Of a DNA stretch of 64,000 nt, positions 37,990 through 50,126 are shown piece after piece; positions within the stretch are counted from its first letter, which is position 1, and each line of letters opens with the position of its first letter. Origin of the DNA: Euglena gracilis (taxonomy: Eukaryota; Euglenida; Euglenophyceae; Euglenales); the NCBI GenBank assembly GCA_039621445.1, contig CP154954.1, positions 49,269,847-49,333,846 on the forward strand. The letters are read 5' to 3'. The translations under genes and the position numbers were made by a program. The notes below the pieces were generated by a model that was given only the letters and a program-made list of their open reading frames with translations, did not search any database and was not told the origin of the DNA.

Positions 37990-39672
37990 CAAGCACCTCT
38001 GATGATGCTGGGCGATGCTGGGCGATGCAGGGCGATGCTGGGCGATGCTGGGCGATGCTGGATTTTTGGAGACCAGAGGTGGGGTTCCGATGCTGGGCGA
38101 TGCTGGGCGATGCAGGGCGATGCTGGGCGATGCTGGGCGATGCTGGCATTTTTTTGTATATTTTGGAGAATTGAACCATTTTGGGGATAATTTTCCCACA
38201 AAGCTCCAGTTTTCCACCCATTTTGGCCATTATGGGTCAATTTTGGGCTAATTTGGGGGCTATTTGTCACTGATTTGGCCAATATTGGGCTCATTGGGGC
38301 CTTTTTGAGCAGATTTTATGGCATTTTGCTTCTTTTTGGTGATTTTGGGTCATTTTTCACAATCTTTTGTGGACATTGTTGGCATTTTTGGGCAATTTTT
38401 GGTTATTTTGGTTGCTTTTTGGGCTTTTTGTGGTCAATTTTGGGCTTTTTGTGGCCATTTTTTGGCTTTTGTGGTTATTTTGGCTTGGTCAGGAGCCAAC
38501 GGATGAATACTGGACAGATACTGGACAAGATGCAGATGCTGGACAAGATGAACTGGATGCAGGCAGTGGACAAGATGCAGATGTTGGACAAGAAGCCGAT
38601 GCTGGACAAGATGCAGATGTTGGACAAGATGCAAATACTGGACAAGATGCCGATTCTGGACAAGATGAACTGGCTGCAGACACTGGACAACATGCAGATG
38701 GTGGACAAGATGCAGTTGCTGGACAAGAAGTAGATGCTGGACAACGTGCAGATGCTGGACAAGATGCAGATACTGCACAGGATGCAGATGCCGGACAAGA
38801 AGCAGATGGTGGACAAGATGCAGATGCTGGACAAGGCAGTGGATGCAGGATGCAACGGATGCAGATACTGGACAAGATTGAGACGCAGCCGAAGCCACTC
38901 CCTGCAAAAGCCCGGCCTTGGAGCTCAATATATTGGACAACACAATCGACTGGTCGGATACGGCCACACTTTGCTGTGTCTTTCCTTTGCTGGTTTAACC
39001 TCTGCACCACATCCTGTGCCGGCAAAAGCAGCAGAAGTGGTCAAAAAGTGGTCAAAAAGCAGGCAAAAGTGGGGTAAAGTGGTCAGAAAGCAGCAAAAGT
39101 GGTAAAAAAAGGTGGGCAAAAGTGGGCAAAAGTGGTCAAAAAGCAGCAAAAGTGGGCAAAAAAGTGAAAGTGATCAAAAAGCAGCAACAATGGCCAAAAG
39201 TGGGCAAAAAGTAGCAGACATGGGCAAAAGTGGTCGAAAAGCAACAAAAGTTGTCAAAAGTGGTCCAAAAGCAGGCAAAAAGGGCCAAAAGTGGTCAAAA
39301 AGCAGCAAAAGTGATCAAAAAGCTGCAAACGTGGTTGGAAATGGGCAAAGGTGGGCAAAAAGCAGCAAAAGGTGGTCAAGAAGCAGTCAAAATTGGTCAA
39401 AAGGCAGCAAATGTGGGCAAAAGTGGTCAAAAAGCAGTCAAAAGTGGTCAAAGTGGGCAAAAAGCAGTCAAAAGTGGTCAAAGTGGTCAAAAAGCAACCA
39501 AAGGTGGCCAAAAGTAGCCAAAAGTGGGCTAGAGCGGCAAAAGTAGCAGGTATTATAGGTACACCTTCAAGGGCTCCAAAGGCGATGCTGGGCGATGCTG
39601 GGCGATGCTGAGCGATGCTGGGCGATGCTGGGCGATGCTGGGCCCAAGGGCATGGCTGACCAGAGGTGCTTG
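37990..39672. mobile_element. 1.68-kb element, CAAGCACC ends, perfect 8-bp duplication, in a coding context
   Basis: The left end CAAGCACCTCTG and the right end CAGAGGTGCTTG are exact inverted copies. gtcgccgg flanks both sides (37982-37989 and 39673-39680). Inside are subterminal gatgctgggc arrays at both ends, a gatgctggacaa array (38510-38860) and an agtggtcaaaaagcagca array (39020-39545). Removing the element plus one duplication joins SSGLGWVAG to GRPAGGTSAVVERV in frame, so it may function as an intron. Confidence 0.85.
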
Positions 39673-39788
39673 GTCGCCGGGGGCCGCCCTGCCGGCGGGA
39701 CCAGCGCCGTGGTGGAGCGGGTGCTGCAGAGCCAGATCAAGGAGAGCGTCGTGAAGGAGTGGCTGGGGCCAGGCCGGCGTCCCCTCTG
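39673..39788 (+). CDS. Unassigned exon right of the element
   Basis: Encodes GRPAGGTSAVVERVLQ, then SQIKESVVKEWLGPG. It is coding-like, with a helical, charged pattern. Its left side continues, after removal of the element, into the open frame at about 37950-37989. Family unknown. Confidence 0.4.
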
Positions 39789-40750
39789 ACCTGGACCCTG
39801 GGATACTGTCATTATAGGGGCCTGCCACATACCTCTGTCAGGTCATCAAGCATCTAAGTGCCTGACAGGCGACAATTTCCTGGGGGGGATGCTCTCACAC
39901 TCATACACACACATGTCCAAACAAAAGGTTTCTTTTCTTAACGGCTGCCACTGCCCCTGCTCCCTGCTCCCCAGCTGCTATGAAGTCCAAATCTGCCGGC
40001 CCACTCCTCCAGCCGGTGGAGGACGAGTTACGAGGAGGCCGACACCGTTGTTGCACAGATCTTCGCCACACAAATGATAATATATTGCGGCCTCTTCCCA
40101 GTGACATCTGAAGTCCACCACGCGCAGGGGAATTAGCCAGTTTTGTGGGCGTTTTTATTTTCTCCACGGGAAATTTTGTGACCCTGAACTTCCAGAGACT
40201 GATGGCAACATCGGGCCCAAGTTTGCAACTCACCTCCGAAGAATGGGGCAGGCGGAAGGCAGATTGTTTTGGCGGGGACCTGAAGCGGCTTCTGACCGTC
40301 TTTGAAGCACAGCTTTTATCCATTTCTCCTGTATCATCACCTTTCCCCGTGTCCGCTTGTCGTTTCAATCGCACTTTCCCTCTCCCCGAGCTGCGAACCC
40401 CTGTAATTCTCAGACACGTCGTCGTCATTCGCTGCCAAATGTGTCGTACACCGTTCACCTTATGTCCAAAAAAAGCGCAAGTCATCTTTGCGCGTGGCAT
40501 ATTTCCGTCTCGTGTTTTTGGCGTTGTGGTCCGGGACTGTTATGTCTGGGTGCTATGAGTTTTTCTTTTGAAAAACCAGCACGTTCGTGGCCATGCAGCT
40601 GTGCCGGCGTTAACCAACTGGTCCCGGGCACACCCCCACTCAGCCATTTATCCGGGGCGAGCTCAACCAGAAATGTACCGTATCAACACGGCCACATGCT
40701 CACCCCAATGCCTGAAAAGTTCCTCCATCCCCCTCCCGCAGGCCTCCTCC

Positions 40751-40918
40751 CACCGGCGGGGTCTGCGGGACGCAGCGGCCGGACCTGCGGCGGCGGGCCG
40801 GGGATGTGGGCCTGGTCGCCGCTCACGCCGCCGCCCTTCTCCCCCAGCGGGAGCGACACGCCCCCACACCCCCCGGAGTCCGCGTTCCACCGCCAGGTGA
40901 TGGACGAGCTGGACCAGG
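40751..40918 (+). CDS. Unassigned Pro-rich exon
   Basis: It follows cccgcag and ends at ctggaccag before gtgtgtga. It encodes GGGPGMWAWSPLTPPPFS, PSGSDTPPHPPESAFHRQ, VMDELDQ. It could be part of an upstream region of gene M or of another protein. Confidence 0.4.
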
Positions 40919-41339
40919 TGTGTGACCACTGCTGCGCAAGCATGTGCGTGGTGGGTTGTGTGCGTTGTGTGTGTGGTGTGCGGGCGTATCCCGTGTTCCT
41001 TTTGTAAGGTGGACAATTTGCCACCAAAATCAACAAGTAACTTGTGGCAGCCCTCCTGTGTTCTTTATCCAGCGGCCACCAGTTTTTCTGCAACCACAAA
41101 CAGGTCTCCAAAGAGGAGGTGAGTCTCTTGGGAGGCCACAGTTATCAGGACAGTATGTGTCACACAAATGTCATAACAAGTTGGGAGGAGAGTCTAAAGC
41201 TGAAACCCAAAATATAAGATACTGGTGACTTTCTTTGGGGGTTAATGCCACCTTGGGTACCACCGTGTGTTACCTGTTTGCCAAGATATCGTCCTGCAAG
41301 TATCATCTTGATGGAGGGCCTACCGCCCATTTCCTCTCA

Positions 41340-41417
41340 GGCCATCGCGAATGACATGGCACGCCGGGGCTACGGGATGGCCTCACAAGGACGCTTTGCA
41401 TACCTCGCACGGACTGC
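41340..41417 (+). CDS. Unassigned exon
   Basis: It follows cctctcag and ends at actgcag before gtgaggat, a strong donor. It encodes AIANDMARRGYGMASQG, RFAYLARTA. Family unknown. Confidence 0.4.
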
Positions 41418-42187
41418 AGGTGAGGATCTGCAGCCCGCGTTGGTGTTTCAAGAAGACGGCAGCAACATTCTGCCACCCTTTCTTTCTGTTCAATGGAAAA
41501 TGGCCTGGAATTTCAAGTTTTTTTTTGCAGTGTTTCCCCAAAGTGTTTGTCCTCGCTTCATTTTTGGTTGCTCTTTTCTGGCTCCGAGCTCAGATTTTCT
41601 GGTGGAATGGTTGGCAGAAGGTCATCCACCACTTATCCTACGTTTTTTTTATTGAAAATATCAGTGTTTCTGTAGAGAGAGGTGGACTGCGGCACATTTA
41701 GTAAGAAAATATTTGATTGACTGAGGGTGTGGCCCTCCATCAGGCATTCTGGCAGAACATTGCCGTCAACTGCTCCAAGCGAACGGGGGATGAATGGAAT
41801 GTGTTTTGGTCCATTTATTTTTTTGTCAAATGCCCCGACCACCAAATCCAGTCGCCCAGCATAGCTTGGGCTTGGCCACTCACCTGTCCCATCTGCGTGT
41901 TGAAGCACGCAGATTCCTCCCCCGGTCTTTCTGCGGATCCCCACCAACGCGACATTTCGGCCCCCGCGTCCCCCGCCCCGGCCTCCCCCTCCCCTGCAGC
42001 CGAAGCCCCGACCCTGTCCTCTCTGCCGTCCACCGCCCGGTCGTCACTTCACCAGTCCCCACCCCGGGGGTTCTTTCTTCGCTGTGTTTGGGTCAGTGTG
42101 TCAGTCGGTGTGCACTGGTTTTTTTGAAAACCGGCGTGTGCATGCGCATGTTTGGGCGTGCATCAAGCGTGTTTGCACACTGTGTTA

Positions 42188-42312
42188 CCTACCCCCCCCC
42201 CTGGGAAACTGTCATGCCCGAGAACCTGCCAGGGTGCTGCCCAGGAGACTGTCAGGGTCCCCGGTACCAGCCAACCTGTCAGGTGACAGTTTCCCGGGGG
42301 GGGGGGTAGGTA
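42188..42312. repeat. Inverted-repeat element with poly-C/poly-G ends
   Basis: The left end accta + C-run + tgggaaactgtca and the right end tgacagtttccc + G-run + taggt are inverted copies about 27 bases long. No duplication is visible at the flanks. A similar structure built on gggcaattg is at 43430-43597. Confidence 0.6.
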
Positions 42313-42417
42313 TGCAGGTCCCCCCCAGACTCGTCCTGTGTTCCCCAGCACAGAAGTCAGAAGCACGTTTCCACCCAGAACGTCCATCACGCACCTGCGT
42401 TATGCTGACAAGCTGTT

Positions 42418-42655
42418 GCCGAACCGTTTTGGAAGCGAATTCCTTTTGCTGCTCAACTGTCCCAGGGCCCCCAAAATCCCCTGTGTCACTGAACCGTTTT
42501 GGAAGCGAATTCCTTTTGCTGCTCAACTGTCCCAGGGCCCCAAAATAACAAAATCCCCCGTGTTGCCGAACCGTTTTGGAAGCGAATTCCTATTGCTAAT
42601 TCCTATTGCTGCTCAACTGTCCCAGGGCCCCAAAATAACAAAATCCCCTGTGCTT
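42418..42655. repeat. Tandem triplication of a ~75-bp unit
   Basis: Three copies of gaaccgttttggaagcgaat followed by tgctgctcaactgtcccagg. The second and third copies gain aaaataacaaaatccc, and the third has an internal cctattgctaatt duplication. Confidence 0.9.
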
Positions 42656-42737
42656 GTATTTCCCATGGCAGCCAATCAGTCAAGGCACACAATGCAGCTC
42701 CCGTCGCAACAGAGGCCCCGTGGCCCACACCGGGGGC

Positions 42738-42837
42738 TGTCGGGGCTGGCGGTCTTCCCGGAGAAGGACCACGGCCGCCGCCCCATAGTGCGCACCGCCG
42801 GCAGGAGCTGCCTTTCCCTCCCGGTGGGAAGGGGTGT
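42738..42837 (+). CDS. Unassigned exon
   Basis: Encodes LSGLAVFPEKDHGRRPIV, RTAGRSCLSLPVG. It is coding-like, with unfixed edges and no recognised family. Confidence 0.3.
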
Positions 42838-43429
42838 GAATGGTGAGGCAGGAATTTTTGAATGTACAAGGGAGTTGCAATGGGAACAGCAGTTCTGGTC
42901 TGCAATACTCAATCTCCAGTAAGGCAACGCGTTGATTCATTTTGAATTTTGAATTCGTCGGATCTATCCGGAGGCCTTCCCTGGCAGTCTCTTCATAGCA
43001 AGGCGCCGCCTCTCTCGGCGCACCGCCGGTGTATGTCTCTGAGCTGGAGTCGGCCCTCAACCCCCCACCCGGCCCCTCAAATGACACCCCCCAAGCCGTG
43101 GCTGCCCCACAAGAACCGCCTGGGCAGTCGCTTTGTTGAAGCATAACCGATGAATTATCTCCGATATGCCTGTTAATTTGTTGGGGGTTTTCGGGATTTC
43201 AAAGAATTATGAAGCAAATAATAACAACAATGCGATGATTTTCTTCTGAGAGAATGCAAAAGATAATTTGGCGAATGCATTATGGCATGGCACATAAAAT
43301 CTGTCTAGCGTAGTGTTATGGATTTTCAACGCCCTTTGTGGCTTTGTGGCTTTGTCTTTGTTTTGTTGGTTATATTCGGTCAGAAGAATCGAACCCGAAC
43401 ATCATATCATGCAATCCGCATACCCGCCC

Positions 43430-43597
43430 CCCCGGGCAATTGACGCCCCCGGGTAAATGACGCCCCCGGGCAATTGACGCCCCCGGGCAATTGTCACCCC
43501 TGGCTGTGCCGGCCAATTTGTCACCCCGGGAAATTGTCACCCCCCTCTGTGCTGCCCGATTTGTCACGCGACAATTGCCCGGGGGGGGGGGCGGGTA
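43430..43597. repeat. Inverted-repeat element with gggcaattg array
   Basis: It begins cccgcccccccgggcaattg and ends caattgccc + G-run + cgggt. The inside is a short array of cccccgggcaattgacg units. Confidence 0.6.
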
Positions 43598-43749
43598 TTT
43601 AAAATGTGAATAACTCCTGTAAATGGCATATGTCTGTGGATTGTGCAAAGGTTTAGAGCAGCCAACAAAAAAATGCACTTTTTACAATTTTTGCATCTGG
43701 CTGTGTCCACCGCCTCCAGACCGACCCTGCTGGCGGTAGCCCATGGGTA

Positions 43750-44200
43750 TCAGCGCCCGGCACGCAGGACAGCGAGGCGGAGCGGAGGGTGCCGGTCGAG
43801 GCCCCAAGTGAGGCTTCGGACCTCCGGGTGGAGGACCTGACGGGGGACCCGGCCCCGGAGGACGCCCCCGCCGCAGCCAGCGACCCTCTGGCCACGGAGA
43901 GGGACTGGTCTCTGCCGTGTGCCCCCCCCACCCCCCCCACCACCGGCTGGTCGCTGCCGGCACCCGCCCCGGCGCCGCCCCCGGCCACGCAGTGCTCCCC
44001 CTCCCTCATCCCTCCCCCCGTGCCCGCCTTTCCCCTGCCCGCCACGGAACTCCGGGAACCGGACCCCCCCAGTCCCCTTCTCAGTCCCCTTCCCTTGGGG
44101 GTGTGCCATGCCCTGGACTTTCCTGAGGCGGATGCCACTCCTGACGGTTGTATTGCCGGGCGCCCTGGGGGACCGAGTTCCTGTCTCGGCAGCAGAGATT
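43750..44200 (+). CDS. Gene M Pro-rich exon 1 (assignment tentative)
   Basis: Encodes [36 protein letters not shown] and then a long Pro/Thr-rich stretch. The low-complexity composition is typical of type I metacaspase N-terminal regions, but linkage to the downstream exons is inferred. Confidence 0.45.
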
Positions 44201-47200
44201 ATCCTTAAAGCTGGAAAGATGTCAAAAAAAAAACAGATCCGAAGGGAATTTTTAAGGGGTTTGAAGGTATATTCCCAAGGGCGGCCCCAGGGCGGGGTGG
44301 ATATCGAAAACGTAAAAAAGGGAAAAAGCTCACTCTTTTCAAGTGTTGGTTGATGGACAATGTTCAAAAGATGCCAAAAATCATTTTTCTTCCTGGGGTT
44401 GGCTTGTTTTTGTTTTGCTGGACTTTTGTCACTTCATCTTCATTGATCCGGAGAACATTCTTCCAGAATGTTCTTTTTAGAGGTTTTTGTAAGGCATTTT
44501 TAGTTTTGCAGGGTTTTTGAGGCATTTTAATGCACTTTAAGTCATTTTGGACAAAACGAAGGACATTTTTTAAAGGTCAAAATATGCCCGAAAGAAATAT
44601 CGCCTACTCAGCAGGCATTCAAGGAAACCCGACTTGGGCAGTCGGGATATGCCTTTTCGATTTTTTTATTATTATTATTTTGCAATCACGCTCTCAAACC
44701 TTTTATTATTCAACGTTCACCAACCGGCGCTCGGCAGATCACCAGACAACCGGGCCCCCCCCCCCCCCGACGAACTGTCACAGACTGGGGACTGGCGCCG
44801 CCCACCGCCCTGACCAGCCCGCCCGACCCGCCCGACCCGCCCGCCGGCCCTGCAGCCGAGGCCGCAGCCACCCCCCAGCCGGCGGCGCCCAGTGAGGAAC
44901 CCGAGCCACCCCCGCGGGCCCCGCTGCCGCCCGCCGCCGACGCACCGGTGGACGGTCCGCCACCGGAGGCGGCATCACTTCCCGCCCCGCCCCCGCCGGA
45001 GCCCCCCGCCGCCGTCCCGGTGGCCGCGGAGGCGGCCCCGCCCGCCGCCCCCGCCGCAGCCAACCCCGCCGCTCCCCCCAGCGTGCAGCGCAGCCCCAAG
45101 TGTGGATTTGGCGCCGCGCTGGCCACCCACTTCCCGGCGCGGCCCACCTCGTTTGGGGGGGTGGGGGTGGAGGCGGCTTGAGGGCCTTCCCCGAGAGTTT
45201 GGCCGGTCCGCCAGGCCAACCTGGCACAACAGGATGGGGCGTACAGCGAAGGTGGAGGGGGGCCGCCGCCCGCCGCTCTCCGACCAGCAGCTGCGGCGGG
45301 CGTTCTGCTTCTTCGACCCGGACCACGCCGGCGTGGTCAGCGAGCAGGACCTCCACGTCGTGCTGCAGGCCGCGGGCTGCCCCGTCCCCCGGCATTGGCT
45401 CGGCCCGTGGGGGAGGTTGGCTGGGCCGTGTGGCCCGGCCGTGCCAAAAGATCGCCGGTCCACCCGCGTCCTGATGGAGCTGTCATGGTTGGGCAAGGTT
45501 GGGGCCCCAGGCCATTCCCCTCCGGGCTCAGGGATTTTTTAGTCTTGGACTCGGGGGGGGGGGGTCTGGCCGAGACCCCCTCGGGGTCCCCGGGGGGATA
45601 TACATTTCGGCGCTGAAGGCGCTGAAATTTTCTGAAATTTTTAGCGTTTTTTGACCATTTTCGGGGAAAATCGAGTCCCCCCCCCCCGCGGTCTTAAAAA
45701 ACCCTTTCCGGGCTGCAACGCCGGCCAGCGCCGGCCAGCACCCCCGGCCCCGACCCCCGCCGCCAAGCTGTCGTTTCCCGCCTTCCGGCAGGCTGTCCTT
45801 CACCTGTGGGAGAAGGTGCCCAGGCTGGGGGGAACCCTCCCGCCTCCAACGAAAGGTGATGACGGAACAGGGGGGCGATCCCCCCCTGCTCCCAGGTGGG
45901 TGGCAGCTCTTTACGGTAAGCGCTCACCCCCAAGGATGCCGTGGAAACCTGTGAGAAGGGATATTGGGCTTTCGGGTGCTTTATAGCTTTGAAAGGTGTG
46001 AAAGCTGGAAAGCTGTACACAAAAGCAGTGAGCACCCCAGGCCTGCAGCTGCCCTACGGTGATCTGCCCGGGCGACTCATGGCATTTGTTGAAGGTGCAG
46101 CAGAACAGGTCCGTGCCTCGTCATTTGCTGACCGATTGCGAGTCGGATCCCAATTGCGTGCCTCTCCCACTCTTTGGCACGCTGTTTCCAGGATTGTTGG
46201 GCCGCCACAGAACCCAGCCACTCCACCTCTTTACCCTGACTCTCCTTGAGATCCTTGAGATCTTGCAGGAATGAGTCCAAATGGGCCAACCTTTCTTTGC
46301 TCCCATGCTTTTCTGGATGCCAATCGCAGGTTTTCCATGTTGCGGATGTACGCATTGTGCTTCTAGATGCGACTCTCGTTTATAGGATACCCTCAGTTTA
46401 AAATGGTGGCTTATTGCAATCCCTCTGGGGCAAACTTTTTTTGGTGAAGTGTGAGAAAAATATATTCACCCAAATCGCCCACCCACCCACCCACCCACCC
46501 ATCCACCCACCCACCCAGGAGGGAGGGAGTATGCCTGTCCAAACAGCACACAATGCCTGTCCAAAGAGCACAGGAGGGGTATTAGCAGGCCTATTTGTAT
46601 CCTCGCACCGGGTTCACGTCGGGCAGATGGCTGAGTTTGAGGTGAACTGCCTCGGACGGCGTGTATTCTTTCAATCCCTTCGGCTAGGAGTGCGACGCCC
46701 GCTATGCCGCCACGTCCAGCGAGCGCAACGACGTGCGGCGCCTCTTCGACCTTCTGGACCATCGTGGCGTGGGCGCCCTCTCCGGTGCGGTCATGGAGCG
46801 ACTGAGGCGGCCCCTCGCTTCCGAGTTCTAGTCCCTCAGGTCCCTCATTTTTTTGGAGTTCTTGTTCTTATTGCTCTCTTTTACGATCCGAATTTTTGGG
46901 TCCAGGTTTTGCACCCCCCCCACATGTCGGACGTCGGCTGGCCCAAGAAAGAAATTTGGTTGCCGGATTGTGACTGAAGGGTGACCTTGTGCCATCAGCA
47001 CAATGCCTGCCATCATCGCAAAGCTGCTGCATTTCGTGTGATGTGTGTGTGTGTGTGTGTGTGTCTGTGTGTGTGTGTGTGTGTGTGGGTGGGTGGGTGG
47101 GTGGGTGGGTGGGTGTGTTGGCGGACCTGTTCAGCAATGGCTCCTTCTCCTGTTGTTGGCAGTTTAGCCTGTTGGAAGCGGTGGGCCGCATCCGGCAACG

Positions 47201-47860
47201 CCCTGGGCGTCATTTTCCACTGGCGGCTATTTGTGGACCCAGAGCAAGATGCATTAGCCAGGGGGTTGGTTACCTTTTGGGGGGGGGGGTGATATGAAGG
47301 CAGCACGAGATGGGCTTGCCAACGTTTGAGGCAAAACGCCCATGCAGTGATGTTGCCCATGTGGTTCCTGACGGCAATGCTTTGCGGTGCTACGAGGGCC
47401 TTGTTGACCTGCCACGGGGAGCCAGGCGCTGGGGTGCCGGGCCCCTGACCCCAACCTTCGCGCAGTTCACGGCGATGCTGGAGCAGTACGGCCGGGCGTA
47501 CCCGCACTACGCCGTGGCGGAGAGTGCGGTGGCCCTCCTGGAGGTGGCGGAGACCCGCCTCATCCGCCGGGTGTGGGTGGCCCGCGTGCCCGCCGCAGAG
47601 CCCCCACTCTGCCAGCCCAGCCCACCCTTGAAGCCTCCTGGGCTCCTTTAACTTCCCCGAGCAGGAGCAGAGCCGCGCCAAAATTTGGCTGAAAAATGGC
47701 CGTGTAGCCCAAAGGGTTGGGGGAAAAGTAAAGCATGGTTGGATAGGGCATTCCAAGAGCTTCATTTTTACTCTCCAGACATTTTCTTTGATTTTGCTTC
47801 ATCGTCGAGATATTTTGGAAAAATCGATTTTTTTTGCTGCCGGCCAGCTCTGTCCCATAC

Positions 47861-47895
<35 letters not shown>

Positions 47896-49277
47896 CCGCG
47901 CGCGCGCGCGCGCACGCACAGACACACACACACAGTGTCTGCCTCCCCCCCCCCCCGACAGGTGGCCGTCACGGTGATGGGTGCGCGCGACATCCTCGAG
48001 AGCGATGTGTACGCAGAGGTGCTGGTGGACGGACGGCAAAAGTCCACGCTGACCAAGATCTGTACTAGCCGCCCCGAGTGGGATGAGCCCAGGCCGGACG
48101 ATTCAGCCACCTCCCCTCTGTGAAACATTTGCGGCACTGGCCTTGGTTTCCTGGTAATTCAGTTGCTGTTTCTTTAGCAGGGCGGGAACCAGGGATTTTT
48201 TTAAGTTTGGACCCCCGGGGGGAGGGAGGGGGGGGGGTAGGGTAGGTGGGTCCGCCGGACCCCCTCCCCCCCCCCCCCCGGGGGGGGGGGTCCCCCCCCG
48301 GAGGCCTGTGGGATATACTTTTCGGCGCCGCAGGCGCCGAAAAAATTCTATTTTTAGCACTTTTCGCGATTTTTCGGCCATTTTTTTGCGGGTCCCCCGG
48401 GACCCCCTCCCCCCCCCCCGGGGGGGGCGCCCCCACGGGGGAGGGGGGGTGGGGGGGGACCCCCCCCTCCCCCCCCCGGTCTTAAAAAAACCCCTGGCGG
48501 GAACACACACAGGTTTTTTTGCATGTTACAAAATTTGCGTTTTTCTCGTTTGTGTGTGTGTGTGTGTGTTTTCCCAGTGTTTTTTATTTTTGCTGGAGAA
48601 ATTTTTCGACAATGAAAAATTCTTGTTTTTGCCCCCAATCTTTCCCTGAGATGAAAAATTCTCTCAATTTTTTTTGTCATTTTTGAATTTTTTGGTCAAC
48701 AAATTGCATATGTTTGCCCGAAACCCAAGGGTCGGACCAACCTGTTTCCCACGGGGGAGGGGGTTGTGGCCCTTGACTACACAGCCAGGCAGCCTGGGTA
48801 TGGTGTGCGCTCCATCCGGGAGCATCCTCCTCATCCTCACTCTTTTGGGTCCTCGGTGGGTTTGACATCATTGGCGGTTCGCAACCTCCTTATTCGACCT
48901 GCCTGTTGCCAACGTTGGAGTTTGTCATACTCTCCAGTCAACCATCACCAAAGTCCGTAACGGTGGTGTTAAAGCACCGTGACAAGACAAGTGAGGTGTA
49001 CCCCACAGTGTCCAATGTGCATTCATACAGCATTCTGGATATGAGCCCGCAACCACGTCTGCAATCAACAAGGACACACACACACACACACAACACACAT
49101 ACACACACACACACATATGCCCGCACGCACACACACACATACACACGCACACGCACACACATACGCGCACATACACACACATACACACAAGCACACACGC
49201 ACACACACCCACACACCCACACACACGCACGCACACACACACACACAGACACACACATTCACACACACATACACATG

Positions 49278-49340
<63 letters not shown>

Positions 49341-50095
49341 CGGGTTAGCGCGCAACTGCACAATGACGACCCACACCGTCCACTGCGTTGCAGGACCGAA
49401 TCGTGGGGCAGGCCACAGTGGCCATCACCGCCCAGCGGGGCTCCCTCGTCAACGAGTACCGGCTCTGCCCGCCCCTCAGCAGCGCCTCCTCAGGCTTCGT
49501 GACCGTCGCCGTGCGGCTCTGCTTCCAGGACCCGGCGGTGCTCACCTGCGTCGGGAAGCCGTACCACTAGGGCGGCCCCCCCCCCCCCCCCCCCGTCCTC
49601 GCCTGGCCCCGTAGGCGAGGGTCCGGACCAGCCGCCCCCAACGTTGGCCTCCCGTCAAACCCAGCTCTCCCCCTCCCCAGGCTTAATGGAAGTCTCCGAG
49701 ACGGGGGGGGGGGACCGAAGCCAGGCCGAAGCCAGGCCGAAGCCAGGCCGATGCCAGGCTAAAGCCAGGCCGAAGCCAGGCTAAAGCCAGGCCGAAGCCA
49801 GGCCTAAGCCGGGGGTCCGACTGATCGACTCCACTCCCCCTTGGCCTTCCCGTGCCACTCCCCCCCCCCCAACGGCCCGATGAGGCGCCGCCCTGCACCA
49901 CATCCCGCCTCAGGTGGGCACGCCGCGCCGCAGCCGCCGGGCGCTGGTGGTCGGCATCAACTACCTCACGTGCACCCTGGGCCGGCCAGGGGTTGTGGTT
50001 CTTGTGGTTCGTCTCCGCACACACCCACACATCCGCCTGCCCCCAAGCACGCGCGCCTGCACGCTGGCACACACACATACACGCACACACGCACG

Positions 50096-50126
<31 letters not shown>

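Noticed and set aside
38275-39105. Open frames with Asp-Lys-Met-Gln-Leu and Ala-Gly-Gln-Asp repeats
   Set aside because: They arise from the gatgctggacaa tandem array inside the transposon 37990-39672, with all frames open; there is no independent sign of a gene.
39112-39546. Lys/Gln/Ser-rich open frames
   Set aside because: They translate the agtggtcaaaaagcagca array of the same element.
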